64,000 nt of DNA from Phragmites australis. Lineage: Eukaryota > Streptophyta > Magnoliopsida > Poales > Poaceae. The stretch spans positions 51,881,001-51,945,000 of the forward strand of contig NC_084921.1 in assembly GCF_958298935.1 (NCBI RefSeq), read 5' to 3'. Below the pieces are notes generated by a model. That model worked only from the letters and a program-made list of their open reading frames with translations, had not been told where the DNA came from and did no database searches. Made by a program: the position numbers and the translations under genes. This document shows, one piece after another, positions 26,901-39,344 of this stretch (the stretch's first letter is position 1; every line of letters begins with the position of its first letter).

Positions 26901-27840
26901 TTTTAATGAGAAATTGAATTGAAAAGATCAAATAAAAGTAATGCATTACCTTCTGGTATTTATGTTATTTCAACGTCTTGAAGCGATGGACTACAACATC
27001 ATTTGTAATTTTTTATATTTCTTGTTTCTCCACATAGCAAATGAGGCTATTACTCATGTATTCATCACCAATACGATTGTACAAATATGTTTTCATAGTT
27101 TTTATGGCCGAAAAATATCTCTCAACTGTAGCAATGCGATAGACAATATAAGTACTAGCTTCAAAAGTCGATAAATCAAATGATAGCGAATGTGTTTTCT
27201 TGTCTCTAATATTTTTTATGAAAGCTCAGCAATAGTTTGTATATTGAAGAATATATCATCTTTTCGCACATTAGAAATGTAAAGAAAGAAGATGGTTAAG
27301 TTCTCTCAATCCTCTAGAATCAAGATTATTATGATATAATTTAGTCAAACTTATCAAACTCTCTACATTAAAATCGTAAAATAAATCTCTTAGATTAAAA
27401 GCAGCCGCCGAGCAAACAAGTAAGTAAGAGTTTGTCTAGTTGAGACGCCTATCAAGATCTAGAAAGTAGCCAATCAAAAATGTCATTAAAGCAATCAACT
27501 TCAAAATGATGCTTATTGGTAATTCTAGATTTTTGTCTTAGCTTCTTTGGATTAATTTATGTCTCACCCATAAAGATTTCTAATCCAGGTAATCAACGCT
27601 CAAGTTTCCTTAGGATCCCAATTCCAATAGGATACGCACGCCTCATTAGCCCATACTGCTCCACAAAGAATACCTATAGTTAAAGTTTTTTAATACTTCT
27701 ACGTTGGGATTGGTTGATACAAATTTATTTTGTATGTCTATACAGATATGTTTGATTGAAATATTAAAAAATTCAAAAATCAGATAATAAATTTATTAAT
27801 TGATCATCTAAATATGAATTTACCATCGAAATGAGTACTG
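26901..27840 (-). mobile_element. hAT transposase relic (C-terminal dimerisation region)
   Basis: On the minus strand, 27180 down to 26950 reads STYIVYRIATVERYFSAIKT, then KTYLYNRIGDEYMSNSLICY, followed by stops at the positions expected for VEK...I and HRF..LK. This is the hAT C-terminal dimerisation motif (the canonical form has ATASVERAFSAM and a KTxLRNRMGD-like block). Upstream, 27420-27180 and 27830-27540, are further AT-rich pieces with NLDSRGLRELNHL-like remnants. Several stops and frameshifts; no DDE core is readable and no ends were found. Confidence 0.7.
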
Positions 27841-27898
27841 AAGTGAGCCGCTAAATGTGCGGGCCACCAGTACCGGCAAAACAAGAAGAACAGATTAC

Positions 27899-28606
27899 TA
27901 GGGATGAAAACGAACGGGAACGGTCGGGAAAACCCCCTAACCGTTTTTATTTTCACATTTTTCTCTCGAAAACGGAATCGAAAACGGGAAAGCCGGAAAC
28001 GGGTACGAACTCGGGAATATCGGGATATCAAAAACGAACCAATCCGAACATAAATATGCGGGTATCAGTCAGGAACCGATAATTTAAAATGAGAACATCG
28101 ATCCGTAGAACAATGATTTCAAACATCGGCGCGACACATAAATTCACACCAATAAAAATAATTTATATCATACACAGATGAACCACGTAATGACATAAGT
28201 ATCAACTGAAAAATAACTATCATGTTGTAACTCGAGTACTCGGCATAACATACAATCATACAAAGACTAGGATTGTAGGTGGTGCAAGAGCTTGAACAAC
28301 ATCGGTAGGTCAGCAGCCGACTGAGACTGGACCACTGGGATCTGGTTGAACTTTGAAATAGAGGTTATGTTTGGACTGACCGACCAGACTTGGTATGTGG
28401 ACTACATGGTGATTTGTGAAGTTTGATCTCAATTAGAAAAACGAGAAATTCAAGATTAAAAACAGAAAATCCGAAAATGATCAGAAAAACCCCATAACCG
28501 TTTTCATTTTCACATTTTCTTTCGAAAACGGAATCGAAAACAGATAAGAAAATATAGAAAATAGATCGGAACGGAACGGGATTTATCCCGTCCGTTTTCA
28601 TCCCTA
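27899..28606. mobile_element. non-autonomous hAT-type DNA transposon with TSD
   Basis: The 8-bp target duplication CAGATTAC is at 27891-27898 and 28607-28614. The left end starts TAGGGATGAAAACG and the right end finishes CGTTTTCATCCCTA, a perfect 14-bp inverted repeat. The 8-bp TSD and TA-G termini fit the hAT superfamily. About 40 bp inside the left end and 60 bp inside the right end is a shared direct repeat with ATTTTCACATTTT and CGAAAACGGAATCGAAAAC. Internal sequence is AT-rich without ORFs. Mobilisation would need a transposase from elsewhere. Confidence 0.9.
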
Positions 28607-28614
28607 CAGATTAC

Positions 28615-31130
28615 GATGTTCAGCCCAACCTAACTTGGCCTAGTTGTCAGTAACCATAGATTCAACCCACGAACTAGTCAGATTGTTGAGAACGCGCTCA
28701 CGACAAGTGGAACCCTCCCCACACGTCAGTACTAAGTAAAAGTACAAGGGCCACGGTGTTGCACGCAGCTGGTATTACCCTGGCAGAGGGAAGCTGCACT
28801 AGATTTGCAGTGTAACAGTGTTGTTTGGCAATCGACGATTCTGTTCTCACCTCACGAGGCTGACAATTGGAAGGCATTAGCAAGAAGGCAGCATAGCAAT
28901 ATATTAGCGTTCTGTAACCTGAAAACGGAGGAAGAGATACACGAGACCATGTGCAGTACCCACACAGTTTAGCTGGACACGTTGATGAGCTAGTTATTTT
29001 AATTTTCCTGTCACTTTTCTATGGGCGATTTTCTTTTCACTTTCTTTTGAAAGTAGTATATACACCGTCTTTTTCTATCCTTTCTGACTGTGTTCTTCCG
29101 TCGGTGCATGGAAGATTCCGAGATGGGGTGATGAGTTTTGAAAGAGCGGAGCATAGCAGTGTTGCGTTTCTGCAGGGACTTATCCCGTCTGGTCTGGATC
29201 ACGCTGAGGCTGAGCACGGAATAAGACTTGAGTTGGGCACGGATGCTATTGCTTTTTCTACAGTCCAAGGATAGGATTCCGGTCTTACACCCATCAGTTC
29301 CTAATTCCATTTTATCCGCTCCAACTTTTGCCAGCAACGAAGGATTCCTGTGTTCCAACTTTCAGAAACTCGGGCTACATCCATTTGTATATGCAGGCTC
29401 AGTTATCTGATTCAGGACGCTGTGGTGCCTATGTGCTGAGGCCTCACCTGAGAGAGCTGGTTCCAATTGCTCATCGTATGCGACCAGCTCGAATTATGCA
29501 CGACGGATAGCATCGTAGCGTCAATGTTCAAGGGAGCATGCGTGCGTTGACTCGCTTGTTCGAAGTTTCAGCCTGACTGACGGCTTCGTTTCATCGCTTT
29601 CTTTGACGAACCAGCAGGGCAAGTCACGTTGTTTTCGGTTGATTTACCTGACGATACGAAAACAACTGAACAAATAGCAGCAGCTACAAAGAGCAGAATG
29701 CTGAATTCCGAGTTACAAAAGCACACCCCCGTCGTACTGCTGTAAAGTCTTCTTTCCAGTCTTCAGTTTAGACTTTTGAGATGGCAAATCTGACTTCGCG
29801 TGCACCGACTCAGAAAAAAAGGGTCGAAAGAAAGAAACCTACATGCTCATTCTCTGCTGTTCTTGACCTCATCATCGTCAGATGCACCGAGGAGAATACA
29901 ACTCTACATCCACTTATGAACGCACGACCTATCTCATACGGAGTATGTTCATACTTTGCACCTTTCATTTATTCTCGCAACCGATATATTTTTTCTCTTA
30001 CTTAACTCTTTAACATAAATCTTAACATAAATAAATCATCACGCAAAGACAAGTGAAATTTTGCATTCCGATGGAGTCGCAGGAGTTAGCAGACACCCAA
30101 TTATATATTAATCTACATGCGTGCGTGGGTAAAGCCAACCACAAAATATTTTAACCACCCTGCATCGGGTTTCTGCGTCTGCATGTTCCCGAAACCCGCG
30201 AAGCGTAGGAGCCGGTGGGCATGAAACCCTGAACCCGCGCGTCAGTTGGCTGGCTGGACCAACTGGATTTCAGAGATCCGCGTGCCTCGCCGGTGGTTTT
30301 CTCAGATAAAGTGCTTGTGCCCGTTTGGTTCGTGGCTAAGGTTAACTAAAAAAGTGTACTTATAAATTTTTAGTTATAAATATGACAAAATTAGTTAAAA
30401 ACTAAGAGTATGATGTGCAGGTTAAAAAGCTAACGTTATTATTTAAAAATTTATAACATGATTAATTATAGATGTGATAAATTTAAACACGAATAAATGG
30501 ACCCTTACTTTTTTTTTTCCTCTCACGAATATGACTGCTTCAATGATTAGTCTTACACTGTTACAACTGCTTTGGTTTTCCCTTTTCAGAGCATCCGAAT
30601 ACTCCCTTCCTGCATGCGAGAATCCTAGTTCAGGAGAATAGGCAAGGCTTGGCCTTCGCTTCACATGCCGATACGGCGTGCGAATTAGAGCCATGTGGAT
30701 CACAACATGTTTCCAATCTGACGGAAGATGACGACGACGAGCTCTATCTCTCACGCAACGAAGAACGGCGGTGGTTGATAGGGTTAGGAGGCTTCCTTCT
30801 TGGTTGAGTTTAGAAGAGCTCCTGAGAAGAAAGGTCGGTTCGATGTATGAGACGAAAACGTGGGACGAAGCGACGAGACAACGGTGGGCCGGTGCCGAGG
30901 TAGGAAAGCTATAAATGGAGAGGTTAGCACGGCGGGTGATAGACACGGATCCGATAGTGAAGACATACCGAAGATGACAGGAGGCAAGAAAGAGAGCTAA
31001 CACTGGGATCCGATAAAGGTTAAAGAAGACTCGTGATGTATTATAGACATCCGATGGCGCGCTGCCTGAAATAGATGCTATTTTTAAGCATCTCAAAATT
31101 AGCATCACCTTTTCTCTAAGACGATGCTTT
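28615..31130. other. intergenic, no gene identified
   Basis: Scattered short ORFs without recognisable domains. A 221-codon minus ORF at 30443-31108 has no domain and atypical composition. Around 30310 GTGCCCGTTTGGTTCGTGGC resembles one end of grass hAT or CACTA-like MITEs, followed by an AT-rich body to about 30490; no partner end was found. Confidence 0.35.
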
Positions 31131-31139
31131 ACATGCAGC

Positions 31140-31376
31140 GCTCACTTGGGCCGAGCCATTTGGGCCTTTCGTGTTCCATCACGGGCCGCATTTGCATAAC
31201 TTGCAGATGCGGCCCATATAAACGGCCCGCTTGGATAATGTTTCCAATTTTTCGTCTCGTACAGGGGCTCTTTTGTAAAAGAAGAAAGATCGCTGGGGGG
31301 AAGCCGGAAAGAGCGCTGCTTGTAGCTAGTCATCGCCGTCGACTCGTCGTGGTGGGGGCGACTGGCGAGGCGAGCG
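31140..31376 (+). promoter_or_regulatory. proximal promoter and 5' UTR of SEP15-like gene
   Basis: Holds several GGGCC/GGCCC boxes (31148 TTGGGCCGAG, 31162 TTTGGGCCTT, 31181 ACGGGCCGC, about 31210 GCGGCCCATATAAAC, 31224 ACGGCCCGC). Clustered TGGGCC/GGCCCA 'site II' boxes, bound by TCP-type factors, are typical of plant housekeeping promoters. CATATAAAC at about 31213 could serve as a TATA box. Factor identity is inference. Confidence 0.5.
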
Positions 31377-33446
31377 ATGGATCGAACTCTTCCCGTCGCG
31401 GCGGCCGTCTCCGTGGTGCTCATGTGCTTCTCCGGCCTCAGCCGTGCCGAGCGGCTCGGGGCGAGGGAGTGCGAGGAGCTGGGGTTCACCGGCCTCGCCG
31501 TCTGCTCCGACTGCAACGCCCTCGCCGAATTCGTCAAGGACCAAGGTATGGGCACATCGTCCTCTGGCCTACAGCTGGTCGTCATGCCTCATGCGCTACT
31601 GATAAGATTTGCGATCTGTGCCGGGAAGGCGTAGGAGTGAGGAGTCATTCGGATGCGAATTACCTTTTCTCAGTTTCACTCATTTGGAGAGTGATCTGGA
31701 TCAAGATGTTCGCTGCTTCGCTTGCAGCTGGGAAATTGGATCTCTTAATGCGAAAATCTGCTAACTAGGGTGGTACGATAAGATTTTTGGACCACAGACC
31801 AATGCCAACTCGATTAATAAAGCTTAAAGCACGAAGGAGAGATAGGGTTAGCGGCTTAGCGCACTGAGGATTGGTGGATTTGAGGCTTTCCGTTATTTTT
31901 TTTTTTCACGCAGTCAAGTTTCGAACGGGCTACAAAACGGTGGTTCACTGGTGTTATCCAGATGCTGTAAGCCGCAATATGCATTCTGAAGCTAACAGGA
32001 TTGGAAAGATCATTCATTTTGCCAACTGAACTTTTAATTTAGAGGATCATATGTTATCTAGTTTGCTCATTGCTTCCTGGGATGAATCTTTTTTTCAATT
32101 GCTCCATGCCTCCATTAGGATTAAGTCACTGTCTATTGGCAAAGCAACTAAGGGTGAAATTCTTTTTCACCTGTACTAGCTATGCGTTGTGTTGTGCCAT
32201 ATGATTGTTTCAAATTTAAACAACTTTTTGGTTGTTCGCAGAGCTGGTGGTGGACTGCCGTAAATGTTGCACTGAGGATTCAGATGATTCTATCAGCAAG
32301 GTATGAACTATGAGTTTGCGTGAATTGCTGTAAGGAAGACAGCTGTTTTTACCTACAGTACATTTTATGCTAATTTCTTACTATCAGATGATTTATGTGA
32401 ATACTGGTTAGATCTTATAGGGATGGCCAATTAGGTGTCGTTTTTAAAATGGCTGTAGCTCTGTATGCTTGAATCATGACATATAGTCAAGGCAAAACTT
32501 GAAGGTCAGAGGTCCCGAGTAGCACGTAAACAAGACTTATAGAATGTTCTTTTAGGATGGACATGAGTGTTAGAAGTGCCATACAGTTTTTTACTTCTAC
32601 TTGATATAGTATCTGACTGTGTTTGCTATTTTCTATTGAAGCTCACATTCTCCGGTGCAATAATTGAGGTGTGTATGAGAAAGCTGGTGTTTTATCCAGA
32701 AGTTGTTGGCTTCCTCGAAGAGGCTAAAGATGGCTTTCCTTATGTGGAAGCCCGTTATTCCTATGGTTCTCCACCAAAGCTCATAATGCTTGACGACAAA
32801 GGCGAACAGAAGGAGACCATAAGGCAGGTTCCACTTAACTCGAGAATAAGCCTCTAGTTATCTTGGAGAATGATGTAGATTCTTGGACTTCTGTAACAAA
32901 TACTATAAGAACTGTCTGAACCATTTTCATTTCATTCCATCTTATTTCATTACGCGCTGGCACTTTCATGTTGTCTGCTTTCACATCATCCTTCCTCATG
33001 CAGTCATGTCACGTAATTCATGTAATAATCTGATGGTTGATGCAATAGGCAAAGATATGTTGGATTCGTTTGTGTCTGCACGCTGCTTTTAATTTGAACA
33101 TAGTTCTGTGGACAGAAAAATGCTTTCGTATACTGGTAGTGGAGTGCTTCATAAAGCTGCAGTAGTATGTTCAGCACTAGGTCATTTCTAAAGTGTCCTG
33201 AATTTTCCCTTGGTACACCATTCATTCATAGATGTAAGATGTTGCCATTGTACCGAATAATTTCTTTTTTTATTCTTTATGTATACAACGTACCTAATGT
33301 ATGGTAAAACAGTGTTTTCATTTGTTCACTGGTTCATTTACTAAAAGTCTAAAACCCACTGAACTTGCAGGATCGACAACTGGAAGCGAGAGCATATTCG
33401 GCAGTTTCTCATGGAGAAGGTGAAGCCACTGAAATCAGACAGCTGA
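31377..33446 (+). CDS. SEP15: SEP15 / selenoprotein F-like ER protein (Sec-free plant form)
   Basis: ER-luminal thioredoxin-fold protein; the animal homolog binds UDP-glucose:glycoprotein glucosyltransferase and assists glycoprotein folding. Exons: 31377-31545, 32242-32300, 32642-32823 and 33371-33446; 161 aa. Residues 1 to about 24 form a signal peptide (AAVSVVLMCFSG core). The Cys-rich partner-binding domain follows (ARECEELGF, CSDCNAL, DCRKCCTED). The thioredoxin-like domain starts LTFSGAIIEVCMRKL. Where animals have Cys-Gly-Sec this protein has Cys-Met-Arg, as in other plant forms, so there is no Sec codon and no two-residue redox pair. Introns 1 and 2 are GT-AG; intron 3 must start with GC (AAG|GCAGGT) to keep the conserved ETIRIDNWKREHIRQFL frame. 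The protein ends VKPLKSDS. No sign of inactivation. Confidence 0.92.
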
Positions 33447-35089
33447 GAGCCTGGGATGAGTTCCTGTCCCTGTAAAACATTTCCTAGCTGATATCTCAGT
33501 AAACTCTAGGGAGTTTGGTTTGTTGCAGGCAAAATCTCTGCCCATTTGAATATTTCCATGATACTTGGGGTTTTTTTGAGTATGCTAAAGCAGCCACATC
33601 TGATTCAAAATAGCATTGGTACACCTCAAATGTTTGTACTAGAGAATTTGCTGGTTATGGCTTACATTTGTTCTGTTATTACTGTCAGTCAGCTGGTACT
33701 GTGATCCATGCGAAATTATTTATTGTAATGTGGCGCTTTTTTCCCTGGAGCTTTACCTCGATGAAGAGGGTAAAGAATGCATAAAGAGCTTTCAGTATCT
33801 CCACATTTCGCCATCTGCAGTGCAAGTACTAAGGTACACAAGCTCTTCCGGGAAAATTTCAATCCATTTATGCTAGTAGAGTGCTGCTTACTTAAGGGGT
33901 TTTTGTTAAACGATTGAAAATCTAATGGAAACCCAAAAGATTTGTAGATCGAGGTAGCAAGCGAGTGATGAGGCGCTACGGCACAGCGGCGCGGTGGCAA
34001 GCGGCGCGAGCCGAGCACGACCGGCTGTGCGCGGGAGAGCGCCGGCACGTTGCGCAGTTGATCAGCCGAGCCCGGCAAGCCCCTGTGGGGAGCGCGGGAC
34101 TCTGAAAGTCAGGCCCGGAAATATCAGCAAGTCAACAGCACCAGAAATATAAAATCCCGTCTTAGACTCTCCAATCACTCAAAATGGATCGATCGCATTA
34201 CAGCAACATCTTCAGTCTCTGAAATCTATCCAAAGATCCGGTTCTACCACTTCCATCCAATGTCTAAACTGCCAAAAATTTCAGTCTCTGAAAGCTACAA
34301 CCTACGATTGCTGTACCATAAATTTCCCAGAAGTAGCTTTCTGCCAAGGCGCCAATTACATTGATAGAGGCACCAGACAGCATGGGTTGTTGTCCCCTTC
34401 TTTTCAGCGCGCTTCACATCGAACAACTGCCAAAAGAACAGGACAACTAATCAGGAATTGCAGATGTCAACACAGTAAGCCGAGAATAATTACTTTATAC
34501 TGAATTCAGTTTAAACTGCACAGGTCCAGAATTAGTATCCAGTAGCATCATGTGACAGTACATTTTAGCTATCATTTTCGGCGCGACTTGATAACGACCC
34601 TTACCTGCAGAAATCCGGTGACTTGCCTATGCAGAAACACTCGTTAGAAACAACTTCCAGCTTGTTGCATCCCAAACTGCAGGGGAAGGAAACCTATACC
34701 TGATCTACATGTAGACATTTTCTTTCTGTTTCATTGTAAATAAATAAACTGATAGTACAATGTGACAAGGACAAAAAGGAGCGTCATGTATAAGACAGTT
34801 CATAAGAAACTTCCATTTGTGTCACGAAAATTGAATTTAAATAATTAAGACACAGAAGCGAGGGAAAAATATTTCCCTAAAAGCGATTAGAAAAGCAATA
34901 CTTTCCATGTTGCGGCTTGTGGTTCCCTCACTCAGACAAGCATCGATACCTAATAAACTGATTAGCATCCTCTCCTGAAAAAAACCACAGACTGATTAGC
35001 ATCCTCATAGAAGGTAAATTAAAAAAAGACTGATTAGCATAGCAAGCGGTCAGCTAAAGGATCCCACATTAGTGTCATCTCCTGGAAGA
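33447..35089. other. SEP15 3' UTR and downstream intergenic region
   Basis: The 3' UTR probably reaches about 33.7 kb. GC-rich patch at 33950-34110 without a recognisable product. At 34955-35040 the 12-mer ACTGATTAGCAT occurs three times within about 85 bp. No gene found. Confidence 0.4.
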
Positions 35090-35945
35090 TCCTTGCTTCA
35101 TAAAACGACAGCGAAATACTTGGCCAAAAGGATGGTCGGTTTGCATGTACAATTTATGTGCACATGGCCCAACTCAATTGCAGCAAAACCGATCATACTG
35201 TCTGATCCCTTCTTAGGTAGATGCTTCTCTGACCAACGCAAATATTCCTGACATATTCCTGGGTTAGTCCTGCTGCCGAAACAACTACCAGTGATGCTCC
35301 AAATGAAACAGGTTGCTGGGCATTCCAAGAACAGATGATCAATGGATTCTTCCTTATCACATAATGAACAAGCATTAGTACCATGCCGTCTCCTGCGTAA
35401 GAGGTTATCCCATGTCAGAACTGACTTGTTACTGACCAGCCATAGAAAGAAACATATCTTCACATATACTTTAATTTCTACAATTGTTTCATGCTGGCAA
35501 TTCTTGACCCAACTTGCAATTTTTTGTACATAGATCTAACTGTATGTAGTCACTTGGAATCCAACCTCCGAAGTATGTGTTCTTGCACATCAAGAGATAG
35601 CTATCAACATTCTTCCATAAGTCTACGAAATTGCTGCTCTTGCAGGTCACTGAAATAACGTCTGAATTGTAGAGTAACTTGCTACACAACGCTAACTGAC
35701 ACCTCCAGATTTAAAGAGATAGCATATATGCAAAAGGGATATCCTGAATCCAAACATAATCCAAGATCCGTATCCGGGGACCATCACCAAACTTCCAGAG
35801 GCACATCCTTCATAAATAACAGATCTGAGTTTAAGAATGTCTGACCAGCACGGAGAATCTACAGCTGTGTTTTCAATCTGAAAAAAAGGATCGTCCACCT
35901 TAGCTTCATTTAGCTGCTTCCAGATGCTAGCTCCCTGCATTCAGA
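35090..35945 (-). mobile_element. degenerate LINE fragment (zf-RVT part)
   Basis: Minus strand, 35940-35692: SIWKQLNEAKVDDPF and VMVPGYGSWIMFGF, the LINE segment after the RT (normally GNG..TRFWED). Then 35463-35098: MKICFFLWLVSNKSVLTWDN, CSLCDKEESIDHLFLECPAT, the zf-RVT CxxC...HxxxxC pattern. Frames are shifted several times. No poly(A) or TSD was recognised. Confidence 0.75.
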
Positions 35946-37777
35946 TTTCAGAGTGTGCTCCCAAGAGCTAGAGCTAGGGGAAATGCACGATATCATGACA
36001 GTGCAAGAAATCACGCAAAACTTCAGTTAATTTGCTACCTCGGAAAAGAATGCGTGTCTGATACAGTAGTCAAGTGCTCCAATGCATTTCTTTAAGCAAG
36101 CAAGCTTTCATTGATCACAGCGCCCTCGATTCTGCATTTTAATTCAGAAATGACAGTTCAGTAGAACAAAACGTCTAACTTTTCATGATGTACTAGGAGC
36201 TGGAAGAAAAGTAACCGAAAAAAGATGGCCTTGTAATAGCAAGCTGAAACCTTGTGGACTCTTTGTTTTTACCGGTTGTACAGGTACCTCAGGTGGCATT
36301 GCCTATTTCAACTCCTTAGATAGTTTAAACATCAAACACCCTTGCAAACCAACATTGCAAACATTTCGTTTGCCATTCCCTCTTTGTCAAAGTTTACTGC
36401 ATGAAACAATTTGCATTCACAACGGGATAAATAGCAGGCTTGCTTAGTACCCTAACTTACTCTCAACATCACATATTTTAGGGCAATTTACCTCCTTGCG
36501 TTAAGAAGGCAAAACCATTTACTACCTCACATCTTAAAGAAGCTCATAAAGAATTGAAAGCCTGAAACCTGAATTGTGGTAGTAAGGTGCATTAATCGCA
36601 GGGAAAACATTTCAAAATGACCTTCGATCTGCCTTGTCATGGTCGCCCACCACATCCTCGCAGCTGTCCTCTGCACCCTCAAACCCCTCCTCACGCCCAC
36701 CTCGCTCGCAGTGACATCGCCATTAGTCGCATCCTGACTCCCTCCTGCACGCCGCCCCCCTCATGGCGCCATCGCCGCCGCTTCCGCACCACTGGAGGCT
36801 AGGGAAGGGACCAGTCGAGATGTGAAGTGTGGGCAACTAGGCTTGACCCAGGAGCACAGGGCACAACCCACAGGGTGTGAAGGCGGTGAGCCCACCCAAA
36901 CGCTAAAACCTCTTCTTCGTCTTCTATGTCCCGCTCCCACCCCGTCGGTGCTCGAGCTCCCCCAACTAAATAAATCTCGCCCCTCCACCCCTTCTCTCTT
37001 CCATATCCCTGAACCCCAATTCTTTACCAAGATAAGAAAACCAACTGTCTTACCAAACCAAGGACAAAAAGGAGCCAGAATCCAATGTCTTCATCGCTGC
37101 CTGTTGTTGGCCGATGTAGCCTCCGCTCTTGCTAGGGATGTGCGCGGCTTTGAGACGGCATATGTTGTCAAGGAGCTTGCCGATTCGGCTACCACATACG
37201 TTGCCTCGTAGTGCGACTTGGATGTTGCGACGAGGCTTGTATATGCCAAGAATTCGGAACAGGAAGTGAAGATGCTAGATTGGCGTTGCTGCGTTTCTTG
37301 CTCGTTTCTTTGGCATGTGACTTCCGGGGATAATAGTCGGAGCAAGGATGATCTCAAGCCAACAGTGGACAGCCTGAGCGTGCACCTGCACGCGCACGCA
37401 TTTGCTGAGTCTGCGGCTGCCTCATCCATGGGCGACGTAGTCGTTGCTTTCTCCCACACCTGTAGACAACTTCACCACCGGGAGGGACATGAACAAGAAG
37501 ATCGTTCACACAGAGCTGAACAAGGCATGCATGAGCTTGTCCGTGGTTGCTACCCGTGCACCTACTTCAAAGGGTGACCTCACCGTTGTCACTGTGAAGA
37601 TGTGTGGAGACTTGCAAATAGTTTTGTTCTTGGTGGACAATTGGAAGTCGGTGATGGATTTCTTGTTCGGATTGTGCCACATAGACTGCTAGGCCTGAGT
37701 GGCTCTGAGCCTCCTCGCGGCCATCTCGGGTCTGAAGCCAACTCTTCCAACTGATGGCAACTACGTGAATTGTAGTG
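35946..37777. other. intergenic; GC-rich coding-like patches unassigned
   Basis: 36640-36740 and 36820-37690 are GC-richer and hold ORFs of up to 129 codons (for example DVASALARDVRGFETAYVVK at about 37105). I recognise no family, and frames on both strands are open, so this may be decayed gene or captured transposon sequence. 35.95-36.6 kb is AT-rich and empty. Confidence 0.3.
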
Positions 37778-37779
37778 TA

Positions 37780-38035
37780 CTCTCTTCGTTCAGAAGTAGT
37801 AGCCGTATTTTTTTAGCTCAGTTTTTGAATGTGGATTTTGATTAAAGCTTTCTCATAAAATATATAATTTATAGCTAATAAATCTATATAGTGTGAAATC
37901 ATTTTAAATTGTGAATCTAGTTGCACAACTTTTATACACTAGATATTCTTATAATTTGATTAAGTGTTAGTCAAAGTACATAAATTTTGATTTTTTTTCA
38001 AAAAAAATATATCTATTATTTCTGAATGGAGGGAG
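37780..38035. mobile_element. Stowaway MITE (Tc1/mariner)
   Basis: Flanked by TA dinucleotides (37778-37779 and 38036-38037). The left end reads CTCTCTTCGTTCAGAA and the right end inverted reads CTCCCTCCATTCAGAA, the hallmark grass Stowaway terminus. Length about 256 bp, AT-rich interior, non-coding. Confidence 0.9.
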
Positions 38036-38037
38036 TA

Positions 38038-39344
38038 AGTTTTTTGCTCTGGTTTTGTTGCTGCAATTAATTGGAGTTGATGCACGAGTGAACTGTGATG
38101 TGGTAGATTGAATGACGTTCATAAGATGCTGACTATTCATGCGGTGCTAGCTAGGTTGGAGCTCCGACATAAATTTATGGTTGTGCTCATCATTATTTGA
38201 TCGATGTCTAATGTTGAAGTAGTAATATATACTTGGAATTCTCTAGATAGTTTGGAGATGACAAGAGATTAGAGTTGTCATGCTTTATGGAAAAGTAAAG
38301 AAATGTGTAGAACATATATATTTTTGCATGATATGAAATATCTATATTTTAGATAATTATGAGGAAAGTTCTACAGTTTGGATATTTTGCAAGAGGTGTG
38401 TGGAATGTGCCTCAATTGGATACGAGAGAAGATCAGGGGGAGCTGATAGAAGAAAGAGAGGTGAGTGCTTTAATTGTGGCTAGACAGTGTATCTTGGTAG
38501 GGACTAGAAGTGTGCTATAACGAGTCCTTAGTAGTAGAGTGGTTGGAGTAGACACTATAAAGAGAAGTGTAAGACTCTTTACCACCCAAAAGTAAGAATC
38601 CAACTCTGTCGTCGAAAGAATCCGGAGCACTAAATAAATAGAAATTAGAAAGGGTTAGCTGACTCGCGTGTGTTAGTGTAGTATATGTTTTCAACATAGT
38701 GGGTATTAAGGCCACCCCAACTTCCCTAATATGTAATAATTAACTTGACTAAGATTGTGCTTGCCCAATGTAAGGACATGTAGGTGCAGAGGATTAAAAT
38801 GGAGATGTAAAATTATTTGATCGCCTTAGGGGCTCGAGCCTTGGTTACTGCTCATATCCCCTAGCTCATACATTTATAGTTCATTAATCCTTTTGTTATA
38901 CGTTTAAAGTGGCACATATGCACAATCACATAACTAATTTTAACTCTCGGGTTTTCTTTAGTGAACTTAGCTTTGGTATTTACTGCTCAAATTTGTTCTT
39001 GGTCAAAACTGAATAAATTTTTTTGTTCTAGTACAATGAAATATGGTTATAGGTTTTGTTTTCTTTCTTTTTTGGTTTGCCTCATCAAAGGCACCATCGA
39101 GATGCATAATAATCTATATTGTACAAGTTATATATGATTGAGTACATATGTACGTGACTGGAGCAACGAGTTCAAAGTCAGTACTGCAAGCTTCGAGATT
39201 TTGGATGAACAATTGCAAGCATTACTCAAAGACCTCCAATATGACATAGGGAAATGCCAAGAATCTTACCACGGGAAAATGTCTGACGGCTCTAATGTGA
39301 AACATCGAAAGGAAAAAAAAAGAGAAATGTGTGACTCGAATAGT
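38038..39344. other. AT-rich intergenic sequence
   Basis: No gene identified. A 90-codon plus ORF at 39138-39410 (EILDEQLQALLKDLQYDI) has an amphipathic helical look but no known family, and it overlaps a LINE relic. Confidence 0.35.

Noticed and set aside
30443..31108. 221-codon minus ORF
   Set aside because: No recognisable domain, composition unlike neighbouring genes, runs into AT-rich sequence; probably chance.
35946..37777. Host gene at 36.8-37.7 kb
   Set aside because: Open frames exist on both strands and no exon structure or family could be recognised; left as unassigned.
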